Of a stretch of 64,000 nucleotides of DNA, positions 1 to 8,013 are shown piece after piece. The translations under genes were made by a program, and so were the position numbers. The DNA is from Bartonella koehlerae C-29. Its GTDB lineage: Bacteria; Pseudomonadota; Alphaproteobacteria; Rhizobiales; Rhizobiaceae. The stretch lies in NCBI RefSeq assembly GCF_000706625.1, contig NZ_KL407334.1, forward strand, positions 275,771-339,770. Direction: 5' to 3'. Within the stretch, counting starts at the first letter, position 1. Every line of letters starts with the position of its first letter. Under the pieces are notes generated by a model, which saw only the letters and a program-made list of their open reading frames with translations, searched no databases and was not told the DNA's origin.

Positions 1-202
1 AAAGTGGATCTGCTCAAATTCGGGGAAAGCTTCATAGGAGACGAAGACTATATGCCAATCCCGAGCCAAACCTCTCCCGAAAAAGGGGAGGAAGGTGTAG
101 AGACTGAACGGGCAGCACCTAAAAGGCATACGCTTTACGGTGAAGAGACAGTCCAGACCACAAACAGCTTATAAAGCTGGCGGTGAAAATCGAAGTGGTA
201 TG
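1..202 (+). ncRNA. Group I self-splicing intron, subgroup IC3-like, 3' part
   Basis: This is the catalytic core of a group I intron that interrupts a tRNA; the 5' end (P1, P2) lies outside the window. Pairings can be read directly. P4 is TCGGG (20-24) with CCCGA (60-64). A P6a hairpin is 71-77 with 85-91. P7 is GACTG (102-106) with CAGTC (149-153). P9 is ACCAC (157-161) with GTGGT (195-199), and a P9.1 hairpin is 165-169 with 175-179. The P3/P4 and P7 text resembles, from memory, the Azoarcus and Agrobacterium tRNA introns. The last intron base (omega G) should be G202, because a normal tRNA 3' half begins right after it. There is no internal ORF, so it is a ribozyme without a homing endonuclease. 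Confidence 0.88.
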
Positions 203-242
203 AATCCTGGGGCCGCAGGTTCGAATCCTGCCGTAGACACCA
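203..242 (+). tRNA. tRNA 3' exon, probably tRNA-Arg(CCU), split by the group I intron
   Basis: The exon begins with AA (tRNA positions 37-38). It continues with the 3' anticodon stem TCCTG, a five-base variable loop, and the T stem and loop (GCAGG, TTCGAAT, CCTGC at 215-231). It ends with the acceptor strand 232-238, discriminator A239 and encoded CCA (240-242). The intron therefore sits just after anticodon base 36. Group I introns need U before the splice site, so base 36 should be U. The short variable loop and the body resemble alphaproteobacterial tRNA-Arg(CCU), which carries such an intron in Agrobacterium. The anticodon itself is outside the window, so the isotype is an inference. Confidence 0.75.
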
Positions 243-285
243 TCGTATCAGTTAAATTATTCTTTCTGTGCAGTGAGGAAGCATT

Positions 286-681
286 ATGAGAAAAACTTTA
301 CACATTTTAGGATTTTTCGCCGCTTTAAATTTATCACTCTTCAACTCAAGCAATGCCTTCGCTAGTTCTTTAATCATTGAGGTTCCAGATGATCCAGAAC
401 CAACAACTCAGACCATTGCCTATGAGTGTAAAGCCGGAACCAATAAAAAACGTGTTGAAGCGATTTATCTAAATGCTGACAATATTTCATTGGTTGATTT
501 CAAATGGAACAGTGATCGCGTTATCGCCAGTAAGATCATTTCTAATACGGGAACAAAATATGCAGGCATTCAGTATATATGGTGGAAGAAAAATAACGAA
601 GTCACGCTTTATGATCTTGTGCATGATCCAGAAGAAAAAAAACCTATCTTCTGTACAGATGAATCAACTTTATTATTCTAA
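286..681 (+). CDS. Exported MliC-like C-type lysozyme inhibitor, copy 1
   Basis: This 131-residue protein has a signal peptide (hydrophobic residues about 8-22, cleavage near AFA-S). Its mature domain has the MliC/PliC pattern: an early Tyr-x-Cys, a central Gly-x-x-Tyr stretch, Trp-Trp-x-Lys and a C-terminal Cys. Family members bind host C-type lysozyme in the periplasm or at the outer membrane and block its active site. No lipobox Cys is seen, so it is probably periplasmic. A GAGGAA ribosome site precedes the ATG. It is followed after 17 bases by a close paralogue, so the two are probably co-transcribed. Compared with copy 2, the motif Ser-Gly-Ala-Lys-Tyr has drifted to Thr-Gly-Thr-Lys-Tyr. 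Confidence 0.7.
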   Translation: MRKTLHILGFFAALNLSLFNSSNAFASSLIIEVPDDPEPTTQTIAYECKAGTNKKRVEAIYLNADNISLVDFKWNSDRVIASKIISNTGTKYAGIQYIWWKKNNEVTLYDLVHDPEEKKPIFCTDESTLLF

Positions 682-698
682 ACAACTCGGGAAATATT

Positions 699-1091
699 AT
701 GAAAAAACAACTTTTTATTATACGATTTTTCGTCGCTTTAGGTCTATCATTCTTCGGTTCAATCAATACTTTTGCGAGTTCTTTAATCATTGAGATTCCA
801 GATGATTCTGAGCTAACAACTCAGACCATTGCCTATCAATGCGATATGGAAGCAGGTAAAGAGCGTGTTGAAGCAACCTATTACACTGCTGGCACTATTG
901 CGCTTGTTGATTTCAAATGGAAAGATAAGCGCATCATTGGTTCCAATGTAATTGCTGCTTCTGGAGCAAAATATGTAGGAGACGCATATATTTGGTGGAC
1001 AACTAAAAACGAAGTCATACTTTATGATCTCATTAATGATCCTAAAGAAGAAAAACCCATCCGCTGTGTAGAAGAAAAAAGCACAGAATAA
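699..1091 (+). CDS. Exported MliC-like C-type lysozyme inhibitor, copy 2
   Basis: This 130-residue paralogue of the preceding protein keeps the MliC core better. It has Tyr-Gln-Cys after the signal peptide, then ASGAKY, then YIWWTTKNEVILYD, and a late Cys. In characterised MliC the SGxxY loop enters the lysozyme active site. The signal peptide covers about residues 1-27. The start codon follows copy 1 closely, in a different reading frame. The gene ends convergently 17 bases before the end of phaG, with no obvious terminator hairpin between them. The role, protection against host lysozyme, is inferred from the family. Confidence 0.75.
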   Translation: MKKQLFIIRFFVALGLSFFGSINTFASSLIIEIPDDSELTTQTIAYQCDMEAGKERVEATYYTAGTIALVDFKWKDKRIIGSNVIAASGAKYVGDAYIWWTTKNEVILYDLINDPKEEKPIRCVEEKSTE

Positions 1092-1108
1092 AATAAGGCT
1101 GTTCCACT

Positions 1109-1522
1109 TCAAAAACCGCACTGGCTTTCATCACATGATATTTCTTCTGTTGCGGAGAGTTTTTCTTGTGTCCGACGCAATAAGAAAGCCAGCGGTTTTT
1201 CTACTTGATCTTCTGAGTAATGATGTCGATAAACCGCTGCCTGTGAAAGCAACATAGAAGCTACTGGTGTTGTCAGAAACAAAAAAAACATCAGCAATAT
1301 TTCATGAAAAACAAAACAGTGATCTACAAGAGTTGAATAAAGAAACGAAGCAATGAGAATGCTGCCTCCCCCCCAACTTATAGCCACTGAAAGCATATGC
1401 AAACGCTCATAAAAACTAGAAAAGCGCACCAAACCTATCGTTCCAATCAGTGTCAATCCTGATCCTAATATTAAGAAAACAGTGATAACAAGAGCAACTG
1501 TAAGCGATATCTCATCCTTCAT
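1109..1522 (-). CDS. phaG: K+/H+ (Mrp-type) antiporter subunit G
   Basis: This is the last gene of the pha operon. The 137-residue membrane protein has about three transmembrane segments and the MnhG/PhaG pattern: GLTLIGTIGLVRF early, then ERLHMLS. It is a small subunit of the multi-subunit Mrp/Pha monovalent cation/proton antiporter in the inner membrane. Its start overlaps the stop of phaF by four bases (ATGA), which points to translational coupling. The C-terminal 40 residues are polar and are probably cytoplasmic. Confidence 0.9.
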   Translation of the reverse strand: MKDEISLTVALVITVFLILGSGLTLIGTIGLVRFSSFYERLHMLSVAISWGGGSILIASFLYSTLVDHCFVFHEILLMFFLFLTTPVASMLLSQAAVYRHHYSEDQVEKPLAFLLRRTQEKLSATEEISCDESQCGF

Positions 1523-1800
1523 TCAATAATTTCTCCGCGCATTAAAAATTTTGCCAAAGCAATACTTGAGATAGGACCTAAAAGCCCAATAATAAGAGCT
1601 ACTACAAAATAGATGGTTGTTTCTGAACGGATATCGAATGTAAGAAACAAAAAAATAGTGATTATATAAAGAGCATCCAACCCCACAACACGATCCTGCG
1701 CCCGAGGACCACGAATCAACCGAAACAGTGCGAAGATCATGGCCAGACTTAAAAAAAACTGCGAAAGGAAAATCCCCCAATAAAGGATCACCATACTCAT
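1519..1800 (-). CDS. phaF: K+/H+ (Mrp-type) antiporter subunit F
   Basis: This 93-residue protein has three predicted transmembrane helices and the family signature RLIRGPRAQDRVVGLDAL (residues about 27-44), typical of MnhF/PhaF. It belongs to the pha cation/proton antiporter complex. It overlaps phaE upstream and phaG downstream by four bases each, so the genes are translated as one coupled series. Confidence 0.92.
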   Translation of the reverse strand: MSMVILYWGIFLSQFFLSLAMIFALFRLIRGPRAQDRVVGLDALYIITIFLFLTFDIRSETTIYFVVALIIGLLGPISSIALAKFLMRGEIIE

Positions 1801-2282
1801 AAGAAAATCTCCAAAAGTAATTGCTCATACCGTTGTTTGATCAACTTTTGGTAATCATATCCGTTTTTTAAATTTAAGACATGAAGCAAAAGTTCACCAT
1901 TTTTTCTATTATAGGCAATCCAAAAAGTTCCTGGAGTTACCGAAAGGATGCAAGCTAAAAGAGCCAAAGCAGTATAGTTTTTAAGTGAAAGAGATACTAC
2001 TATAAAACCTGATTGTTGTTCTCGAGATTTTTTTGTTAAAATAAACCAAGCCACAGCAATATTTGAAATTATAGAATCAATAAAAACACGAAAAATTAGA
2101 CGAAAGACTGCACTCCAACTTTTAATGATGATCTTTTCCAGTTCAAGAAGCCGCATCATACAACTACCAAATAAAGCAATTATAATACCTAAAAGCAATT
2201 GACCTAAACTAAAACCATTTAAGATCAGCCACATAAAAACAATTATTGCACTGAAAAAAGGAAAAAGACAAAAATATTTCAT
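1797..2282 (-). CDS. phaE: K+/H+ (Mrp-type) antiporter subunit E
   Basis: This 161-residue protein belongs to the MnhE/PhaE family. It has N-terminal membrane segments followed by a soluble part with the familiar VTPGTFWIAY stretch (residues about 116-125). It is an accessory subunit of the pha antiporter. The start codon overlaps the phaD stop by four bases (ATGA). Confidence 0.9.
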   Translation of the reverse strand: MKYFCLFPFFSAIIVFMWLILNGFSLGQLLLGIIIALFGSCMMRLLELEKIIIKSWSAVFRLIFRVFIDSIISNIAVAWFILTKKSREQQSGFIVVSLSLKNYTALALLACILSVTPGTFWIAYNRKNGELLLHVLNLKNGYDYQKLIKQRYEQLLLEIFL

Positions 2283-3901
2283 CGATTCATCTCCCTATTT
2301 TTGAGAGAAAAATCATCTAAAACGCTTCCAATATAGTTCCGTGGTTCATACAAAGTCTTAGCAGTTTCAGACATATAATGACTAACAGGACCGGCTATAA
2401 TTGTTATAAGAAAACACAAAGTAAGGAGAACAGCAATAGGTGCAAATTCGATCACCTGCACACGCGGAATTGTGTATTCATGAGATACCCAAAAAGTTCG
2501 AATACCCGTTCGTGTTAGAGAAATCAAAGCTGCAAAACCAGAGATGGTAACAAAAATCACAAAAAGCCAATCATAATAAACCGGTAAAGAAGCAGTAAAA
2601 TCTTCTTTATTGTGGTTTAAGATTGCCATAAACATCATAAATTTAGCAACAAAACCGGAAAAAGGTGGTAGACCAATAATCAAAATGGCACAGATACCAA
2701 AACAGGCTCCAAGAATTGCCAAAGTTACCGGCAAATAAGTACCAACTTCATCCTCTTCCTCTTCTTCATCGTCACCATAGACTTCCATTGTAACAGTTAA
2801 AACATTGGTAGCCACATCTTGACAGCGTTCAATCAACTCTACTAGAAGAAAAAAAGCACCAAATGCTAAAGTCGAAGAAACAATATAAAAAAGTGCACCT
2901 GCTGTAAGTGCTGTATTGCCGATCCCTATGGTTGCCAACAAAGTACCTGAAGAGACAAGAATGCTATAAGCTGCCAAACGCACTAAAACTTGGCTCGCCA
3001 AGACCCCAATAAAACCAAAAGCCACAGTGGCAAGTCCGCCATAAAATAAAACTGTTTGGCCAAAATGGCTAAAATATTCACTTTCAGGTCCAAACCATAA
3101 CAATGTCAGACGTAAAACAATATAAATACCCACCTTGCTTAAAAGTGCAAAAGAAGCTCCAACGGGCGCTGCTGCGGCACTATAAGTCGGCATCAACCAA
3201 AAATTAAGTGGCCACATACCCACTTTGAGTAAAAAGGCAATCCCCAAAAGCACCACACCTATTTCAAATAAAACAATATCGGCAGAGGCTATATGCTTCA
3301 TTTTTACAGCCAAATCGGCCATATTAAGAGTACCAACGATACCATAAATAAGTGCTGTACCAACTAAAAAAAACAATGAAGCAATAAGATTAACGACGAC
3401 ATAATGCAATCCTGCACGTACACGTAATTGACCAGAACCATGCAACACAAGTCCATAAGAAGCCGTTAACATAACTTCAAAAAACACAAATAAATTAAAC
3501 AAATCACCTGTCAAAAAAGCGCCGTTTATTCCAACCATGAAAAATTGCATTAGTGACTGAAAGTGAGGTCCAGCTTTATACCAATGAGCCTGCGCAAAAA
3601 TCAACGCAGCAGTGATCACCAAGCTGGAAAGTAAAAGCATCATAGAACTTAAACGATCAAGAACCAACACAATTCCAAAAGGAGAAGGCCAATTGCCAAG
3701 CCGATAAACATCCGCAGCCGGTGCAACTTCAAGAGCATGGATAATCAATAAAACAGCAATAATAACCAATAATCCAGCAGAAGAAATGCTGATCAACGAT
3801 TTAAGTTTTGAACGGCGTTCATCATAGAAAAGGAGAAGTGCTCCAGTAATTAAAGGTAAAAGGATAGGTAAAATAAGGAGATGATTTACTCCAATTTTCA
3901 T
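2279..3901 (-). CDS. phaD: K+/H+ (Mrp-type) antiporter subunit D
   Basis: This is a large polytopic subunit of about 540 residues, related to the proton-pumping subunits ND2/4/5 of complex I. It contains the conserved GDLFNLFVFFEVM segment and an intramembrane Lys-bearing helix (LKVGMWPLNFWLMPTYSAAAAPV). I place the start at the ATG at 3901, which overlaps the phaC stop as TGATG; a GTG one codon earlier is also open. An acidic stretch rich in Asp and Glu (about residues 375-385) forms a loop. In rhizobia the pha system exports K+ and supports pH adaptation and symbiosis. Confidence 0.93.
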   Translation of the reverse strand: MKIGVNHLLILPILLPLITGALLLFYDERRSKLKSLISISSAGLLVIIAVLLIIHALEVAPAADVYRLGNWPSPFGIVLVLDRLSSMMLLLSSLVITAALIFAQAHWYKAGPHFQSLMQFFMVGINGAFLTGDLFNLFVFFEVMLTASYGLVLHGSGQLRVRAGLHYVVVNLIASLFFLVGTALIYGIVGTLNMADLAVKMKHIASADIVLFEIGVVLLGIAFLLKVGMWPLNFWLMPTYSAAAAPVGASFALLSKVGIYIVLRLTLLWFGPESEYFSHFGQTVLFYGGLATVAFGFIGVLASQVLVRLAAYSILVSSGTLLATIGIGNTALTAGALFYIVSSTLAFGAFFLLVELIERCQDVATNVLTVTMEVYGDDEEEEEDEVGTYLPVTLAILGACFGICAILIIGLPPFSGFVAKFMMFMAILNHNKEDFTASLPVYYDWLFVIFVTISGFAALISLTRTGIRTFWVSHEYTIPRVQVIEFAPIAVLLTLCFLITIIAGPVSHYMSETAKTLYEPRNYIGSVLDDFSLKNREMNR

Positions 3902-4242
3902 CACTGCACCTCACGTCCATCAACGTGATCTGAACCCGTTAAACCACGTGAAACCAGAAGAATAACTAAAAATAAAGCTGTTGTTGCAAAACCAATAACA
4001 ATTGCAGTTAAAACCAAGGCTTGTGGGAGAGGATCGACATAATTAGCTGGATTAATAACAGTGGTAGAATCAACAATTGGTGCAACATTACTACGTGGTC
4101 TACTCATTGAAAACATAAAAAGATTGACACCATAAGAAATCAAAGACAAACCAAGAATGACTTGAAAAGTTCGTGGACGTAAAACAAGCCAAATTCCTGA
4201 TCCAACAAGAATACCAATGCCTAAAGAAAGAATAATTTCCAT
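3901..4242 (-). CDS. phaC: K+/H+ (Mrp-type) antiporter subunit C
   Basis: This 113-residue protein has three transmembrane helices and resembles MnhC/PhaC and complex I subunit NuoK. Diagnostic segments are LSLISYGVNLFMFS and DPLPQALVLTAIVIGFA. It overlaps phaAB by one base (TAATG) and sits in the invariant A(B)-C-D-E-F-G order of the operon. Confidence 0.93.
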   Translation of the reverse strand: MEIILSLGIGILVGSGIWLVLRPRTFQVILGLSLISYGVNLFMFSMSRPRSNVAPIVDSTTVINPANYVDPLPQALVLTAIVIGFATTALFLVILLVSRGLTGSDHVDGREVQ

Positions 4243-7169
4243 TAATTTTTCTTCTCTTTCAAAAAAGGTTTCTTACCGATTCGATAACTACGAATTGACT
4301 GGTGTGCAAGAGCAATTAAAATGAGAACTGTTGCTCCCAACACAAGAGAAAACACACCAAAATCAAACAAAAAAACAGATGATACAGGAATGTTTCCAAT
4401 CAACGGAAGATGCGTATCTTGAAAAAAAGAAGTTAAGAAAGGATACCCAAAGAGCAAGGCCCCTATTCCCGTTAAGACTGACAACAACAAGCCAAAACCC
4501 ATCCAACGTAAAGGCAAAACCTTCAAATGATTCTCCACCCAACGAATATCACGGGCAAGATATTGCAAAATAAAGCCTATCGCTAAAGTCATACCACCGA
4601 CAAATCCACCTCCTGGGAGATTATGCCCCCGCGTAAATAGATAAACTGAAAAAGCAATAATAATGGGAAAGAGCCACCCCATAATAACAGCAGGAATAGT
4701 GAGATAATTGAACACTGCATCCCCCACATTTCCATCAGACTGTGCCATATCAAAAGCTTTCTGAATACGTTGTTGTTGTTGAAAAGGCGCATTAATACTT
4801 TCAGGAGCAGGACGAAACCGTCGCAAAAGTGCAAAAACAGTGAGAGAAACAACACCAAAAACGACAATTTCTCCCATAGTATCAAAACCACGAAAATCAA
4901 CCAACAACACATTTACAACATTACGACCACCAGCATTCGAATAAGCATTCGTCAGAAAAAAATCAGAAACTGTCTGACCTTGTGGGCGTGTCATCACCGC
5001 AAATGATAGCCACGCTACACCAGCACCTCCTACAAGAGCTATGATGAAATCACGCATACGACGCAACCGTACAAAAAAACGAACAGGGGTTGGAACAGGA
5101 TTATATAAACGCTTAGGCAACCACCGCAAACCAAGCAATAACAAAACAACAGTCACAACTTCAACAACCAATTGTGTTATTGCCAAGTCAGGCGCAGAAA
5201 GCCATAAAAAGGTTGCACAAGTCATCAGCCCAGCTCCCCCCAACAGCATAAGTGACGCAAGACGATGAAATTTTGCTTGCCAAGCAACTAAAAGCGCGCA
5301 CAATCCCCCAACCAACCAAAGAGCAAAAAAAGGAAGATCAAGTGGAAAAAGTGGTAACGAACCTGCTGAAATGAAACCATCACACCAAAGCAAAAAAGCA
5401 ACAAATGCAAAACACAGCAAGAAAATCCAGTGTAACTGTATCTGCAAACGGCGTGTTGACAAAGCAGATTCTACCGCACGCGCCCATTTCCAAGAAATAA
5501 TCACGAGAATGCGTTCAAAAATACGGGGTCCGTTTAAATGACGAAAAAAAGGCACTCCATCATCACAGGATAAAAAATAACGATACCCGACAGCATAAAG
5601 CAATGCACCTCCTAACAAAGCTATAAGACTCATCATTAATGGAGTATTAAACCCATGCCAAACAGCCAAACTATAAGGAATTGTCATTGGCCCTAAAACA
5701 GAGACAACAGCATTATCTAAAATAGGTCCGATTGTTAAATGAGGCATAATACCAACCGCTAAACAAATAAATACCAAAAGTTCCATTGGTAGACGCATAA
5801 AATGCGGTGGTTCATGTGGAGTTTTTGATAAATTTACAGGCTTTGGTCCTAAAAAGACACCATGAATAAAACGTATAGAATAGGTAACACTAAAGAGGCT
5901 AGCGAGCGTTGCAACATAAGGTGCAATCCAATCGAGCCATGATTCCATATGTTTTTCAACAGCTTCAGCAAAAAACATTTCTTTTGATAAAAAACCATTC
6001 AGCAAAGGAACTCCAGCCATTGCTGCGCTCGCTACCAGAGCGAGAGTTGCCGTAATAGGCATAGAACGATAAAGGCCTGTCAGCTTACGCATATCACGCG
6101 TCCCTGTTTCGTGATCAATAATACCAGCGGCCATAAATAAAGAAGCTTTAAAAGTAGCATGATTAGCCATATGAAAGATCGCTGCAACACATGCCAATGG
6201 ACTCCCAAGACTTAAAAGCGTTGTAATCAATCCAAGATGACTAATAGTTGAATAAGCAAGAAGGCCTTTCAAATCTTGCTGAAACATGGAAAAATAGGCG
6301 CCAAGCAGCAGTGTCGAGAGTCCTGAAAATCCAACCAACCAAAACCAAGATTCTGTCCCCGATAAAACTGGCCATAAACGAACAAGCAAAAACAACCCAG
6401 CTTTCACCATTGTTGCCGAATGCAAATAAGACGACACAGGTGTTGGAGCAGCCATTGCGTGAGGCAACCAAAAGTGAAACGGAAACTGTGCACTTTTCGT
6501 TAATGCTCCCAATAAAATACAAATAAGAACAGGACTATAAAGAGAGCTTGACTGAATTAGATCTCGAGATTGCAGCACTTTATCCAAATCAAAACTGCCA
6601 ATGATATATCCTATCAATAATACCCCAACAAAAAGGACAAAACCACCAAAACCTGTGATTGTTAAAGCCATACGTGCACCATCACGCGCACTTGCATTAT
6701 GGTACCAATAACCAATCAACAAAAAGGAAAAAATACTGGTGAGCTCCCAGAAAACTACCAAAAAAATGAGATTACCTGATAAGACTATTCCTGTCATTGA
6801 TCCCATAAAAGCTAAAAAAAAGGAAAAAAATCGTGGTACAGAATCTGCCGGATCCATATAATACCGTGCATAGACGACAACAAGCAGCCCAATTCCTGTA
6901 ATGAGTAAGCAAAAAAGCCATGCCAACCCGTCCATACGAAGGACCAAATCACTCCCCCATTCAGGAAGCCAAGAAACACCTAAACGCACCACACGGTTTG
7001 AGCAAACCGCTGGATAAAGTATTATTGTAAAAAGAAGGCTGAAAAGTGCTATGCCTCCAGCAAACCACGCTTCATTATTTTTTGCTGTCGAACGAAAAAA
7101 ACCAATAACAGCACTGCCACCAAAGGGAAGCAAAACCAGCAATATTAACATTGCTTCCCGTATTGTCAT
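4242..7169 (-). CDS. phaAB: K+/H+ (Mrp-type) antiporter, fused subunits A and B
   Basis: This 975-residue membrane protein is the first gene of the pha operon. Residues 1 to about 770 match MnhA/PhaA, with the NuoL-like core including FWELTSIFSFLLIGYW and a Lys-containing helix before FPFHFWLPHAMAAPTPVSSYLHSATMVKAG. The last 200 residues match MnhB (NLPGGGFVGGMTLAIGF). The A-B fusion is normal for rhizobial Pha. A GGAG ribosome site lies eight bases before the ATG. The ion specificity (K+ as in Sinorhizobium pha1, or Na+) cannot be read from sequence. Confidence 0.95.
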   Translation of the reverse strand: MTIREAMLILLVLLPFGGSAVIGFFRSTAKNNEAWFAGGIALFSLLFTIILYPAVCSNRVVRLGVSWLPEWGSDLVLRMDGLAWLFCLLITGIGLLVVVYARYYMDPADSVPRFFSFFLAFMGSMTGIVLSGNLIFLVVFWELTSIFSFLLIGYWYHNASARDGARMALTITGFGGFVLFVGVLLIGYIIGSFDLDKVLQSRDLIQSSSLYSPVLICILLGALTKSAQFPFHFWLPHAMAAPTPVSSYLHSATMVKAGLFLLVRLWPVLSGTESWFWLVGFSGLSTLLLGAYFSMFQQDLKGLLAYSTISHLGLITTLLSLGSPLACVAAIFHMANHATFKASLFMAAGIIDHETGTRDMRKLTGLYRSMPITATLALVASAAMAGVPLLNGFLSKEMFFAEAVEKHMESWLDWIAPYVATLASLFSVTYSIRFIHGVFLGPKPVNLSKTPHEPPHFMRLPMELLVFICLAVGIMPHLTIGPILDNAVVSVLGPMTIPYSLAVWHGFNTPLMMSLIALLGGALLYAVGYRYFLSCDDGVPFFRHLNGPRIFERILVIISWKWARAVESALSTRRLQIQLHWIFLLCFAFVAFLLWCDGFISAGSLPLFPLDLPFFALWLVGGLCALLVAWQAKFHRLASLMLLGGAGLMTCATFLWLSAPDLAITQLVVEVVTVVLLLLGLRWLPKRLYNPVPTPVRFFVRLRRMRDFIIALVGGAGVAWLSFAVMTRPQGQTVSDFFLTNAYSNAGGRNVVNVLLVDFRGFDTMGEIVVFGVVSLTVFALLRRFRPAPESINAPFQQQQRIQKAFDMAQSDGNVGDAVFNYLTIPAVIMGWLFPIIIAFSVYLFTRGHNLPGGGFVGGMTLAIGFILQYLARDIRWVENHLKVLPLRWMGFGLLLSVLTGIGALLFGYPFLTSFFQDTHLPLIGNIPVSSVFLFDFGVFSLVLGATVLILIALAHQSIRSYRIGKKPFLKEKKN

Positions 7170-7356
7170 TTTCCAAGCTCCATCTTGCCTTTAACATTTT
7201 GTCGATGACAAAATGAAAATTTGCATTATCACCTCCCCATCTAGCATTTACGATAATAAGTTTAATAAAACTTAAAAGCATGTAAAATTTCTACAAAACA
7301 ACCGTTAGATGAAAAAACTGCTCAAAATATAAAGTGCCTTAAAGATTTTTTATCTT

Positions 7357-7950
7357 CTATCTCTTAAAAAAGCGAGAAAGACACTGCTTACGAGGTCCAT
7401 AATAAGGCTGATAGCTATTGTCATTTTTATTGTAAGAACGATAACGTACACGACAAGAATCAAGATGTTGTTTGAACATCCATGGTTCTTTTTCCTCCAG
7501 AGAAGAAATTAAAAGCATTCTTTTTTGCGAAGCTGATCTTGCTTTTAATGGCATGTGCTTTGCGTTTAGATGTGGAAATGCAACGAATGCAGTTTCAGGA
7601 TACCACCAATCATCATTATATTTACGATAACCACTTCGATAATGGCGATAACCTTTGAAACCATTAAGTTCCCTACGCCCTGTAATAATCAAAGGAACTG
7701 TATCCTCTTGAACAGAAGATAAGTAAGATGCCCTCACCTCAGGATCACTTTTTTGCGCAGAAACAATGATATTGGTTACCATTATGAAAATACCTCCGAT
7801 AAGTGCAATAATCAAAGCATAATAAAAACTCTTCATTATAGGCATAATACAAATCTCACAACAACAGAACCACAATTGGATTACAGAGAGTCTTTTTCTC
7901 ATAAAATGATACACAGATTTTCTTTTACGATTCTTTTTCGCTTGAGACAT
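7357..7950 (-). CDS. BA14K-like envelope protein
   Basis: The C-terminal 30 residues have the BA14K family pattern: His-x-x-x-Cys at the start, then a Tyr/Arg-rich RYRSYNKNDNSYQPYYGPRKQC. BA14K is an immunoreactive Brucella protein with lectin-like activity. A hydrophobic helix at FYYALIIALIGGIFIMVTNI acts as signal or anchor. I place the start at the ATG at 7950, because a GGAG lies seven bases before it. A TTG at 7983 and an ATG at 7836, just before the hydrophobic helix, are alternatives; the latter would give a conventional signal peptide. The middle region (about residues 80-165) is unfamiliar. Confidence 0.65.
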   Translation of the reverse strand: MSQAKKNRKRKSVYHFMRKRLSVIQLWFCCCEICIMPIMKSFYYALIIALIGGIFIMVTNIIVSAQKSDPEVRASYLSSVQEDTVPLIITGRRELNGFKGYRHYRSGYRKYNDDWWYPETAFVAFPHLNAKHMPLKARSASQKRMLLISSLEEKEPWMFKQHLDSCRVRYRSYNKNDNSYQPYYGPRKQCLSRFFKR

Positions 7951-8013
7951 TCTGCTACTCCATGTACTAAACGTTGATCTCAAGAATAAGATCCTTCAAA
8001 AAGTAGATAAACA

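Noticed and set aside
1-242. tmRNA or intact tRNA with a long variable arm
   Set aside because: No tag reading frame is present, the variable loop is five bases, and the P4, P6a, P7 and P9 pairings fit a group I intron.
3940-3960. CCACGTGAAACC resembling a parS half-site
   Set aside because: The left half of the palindrome does not match, with at least four mismatches, and it lies in phaC.
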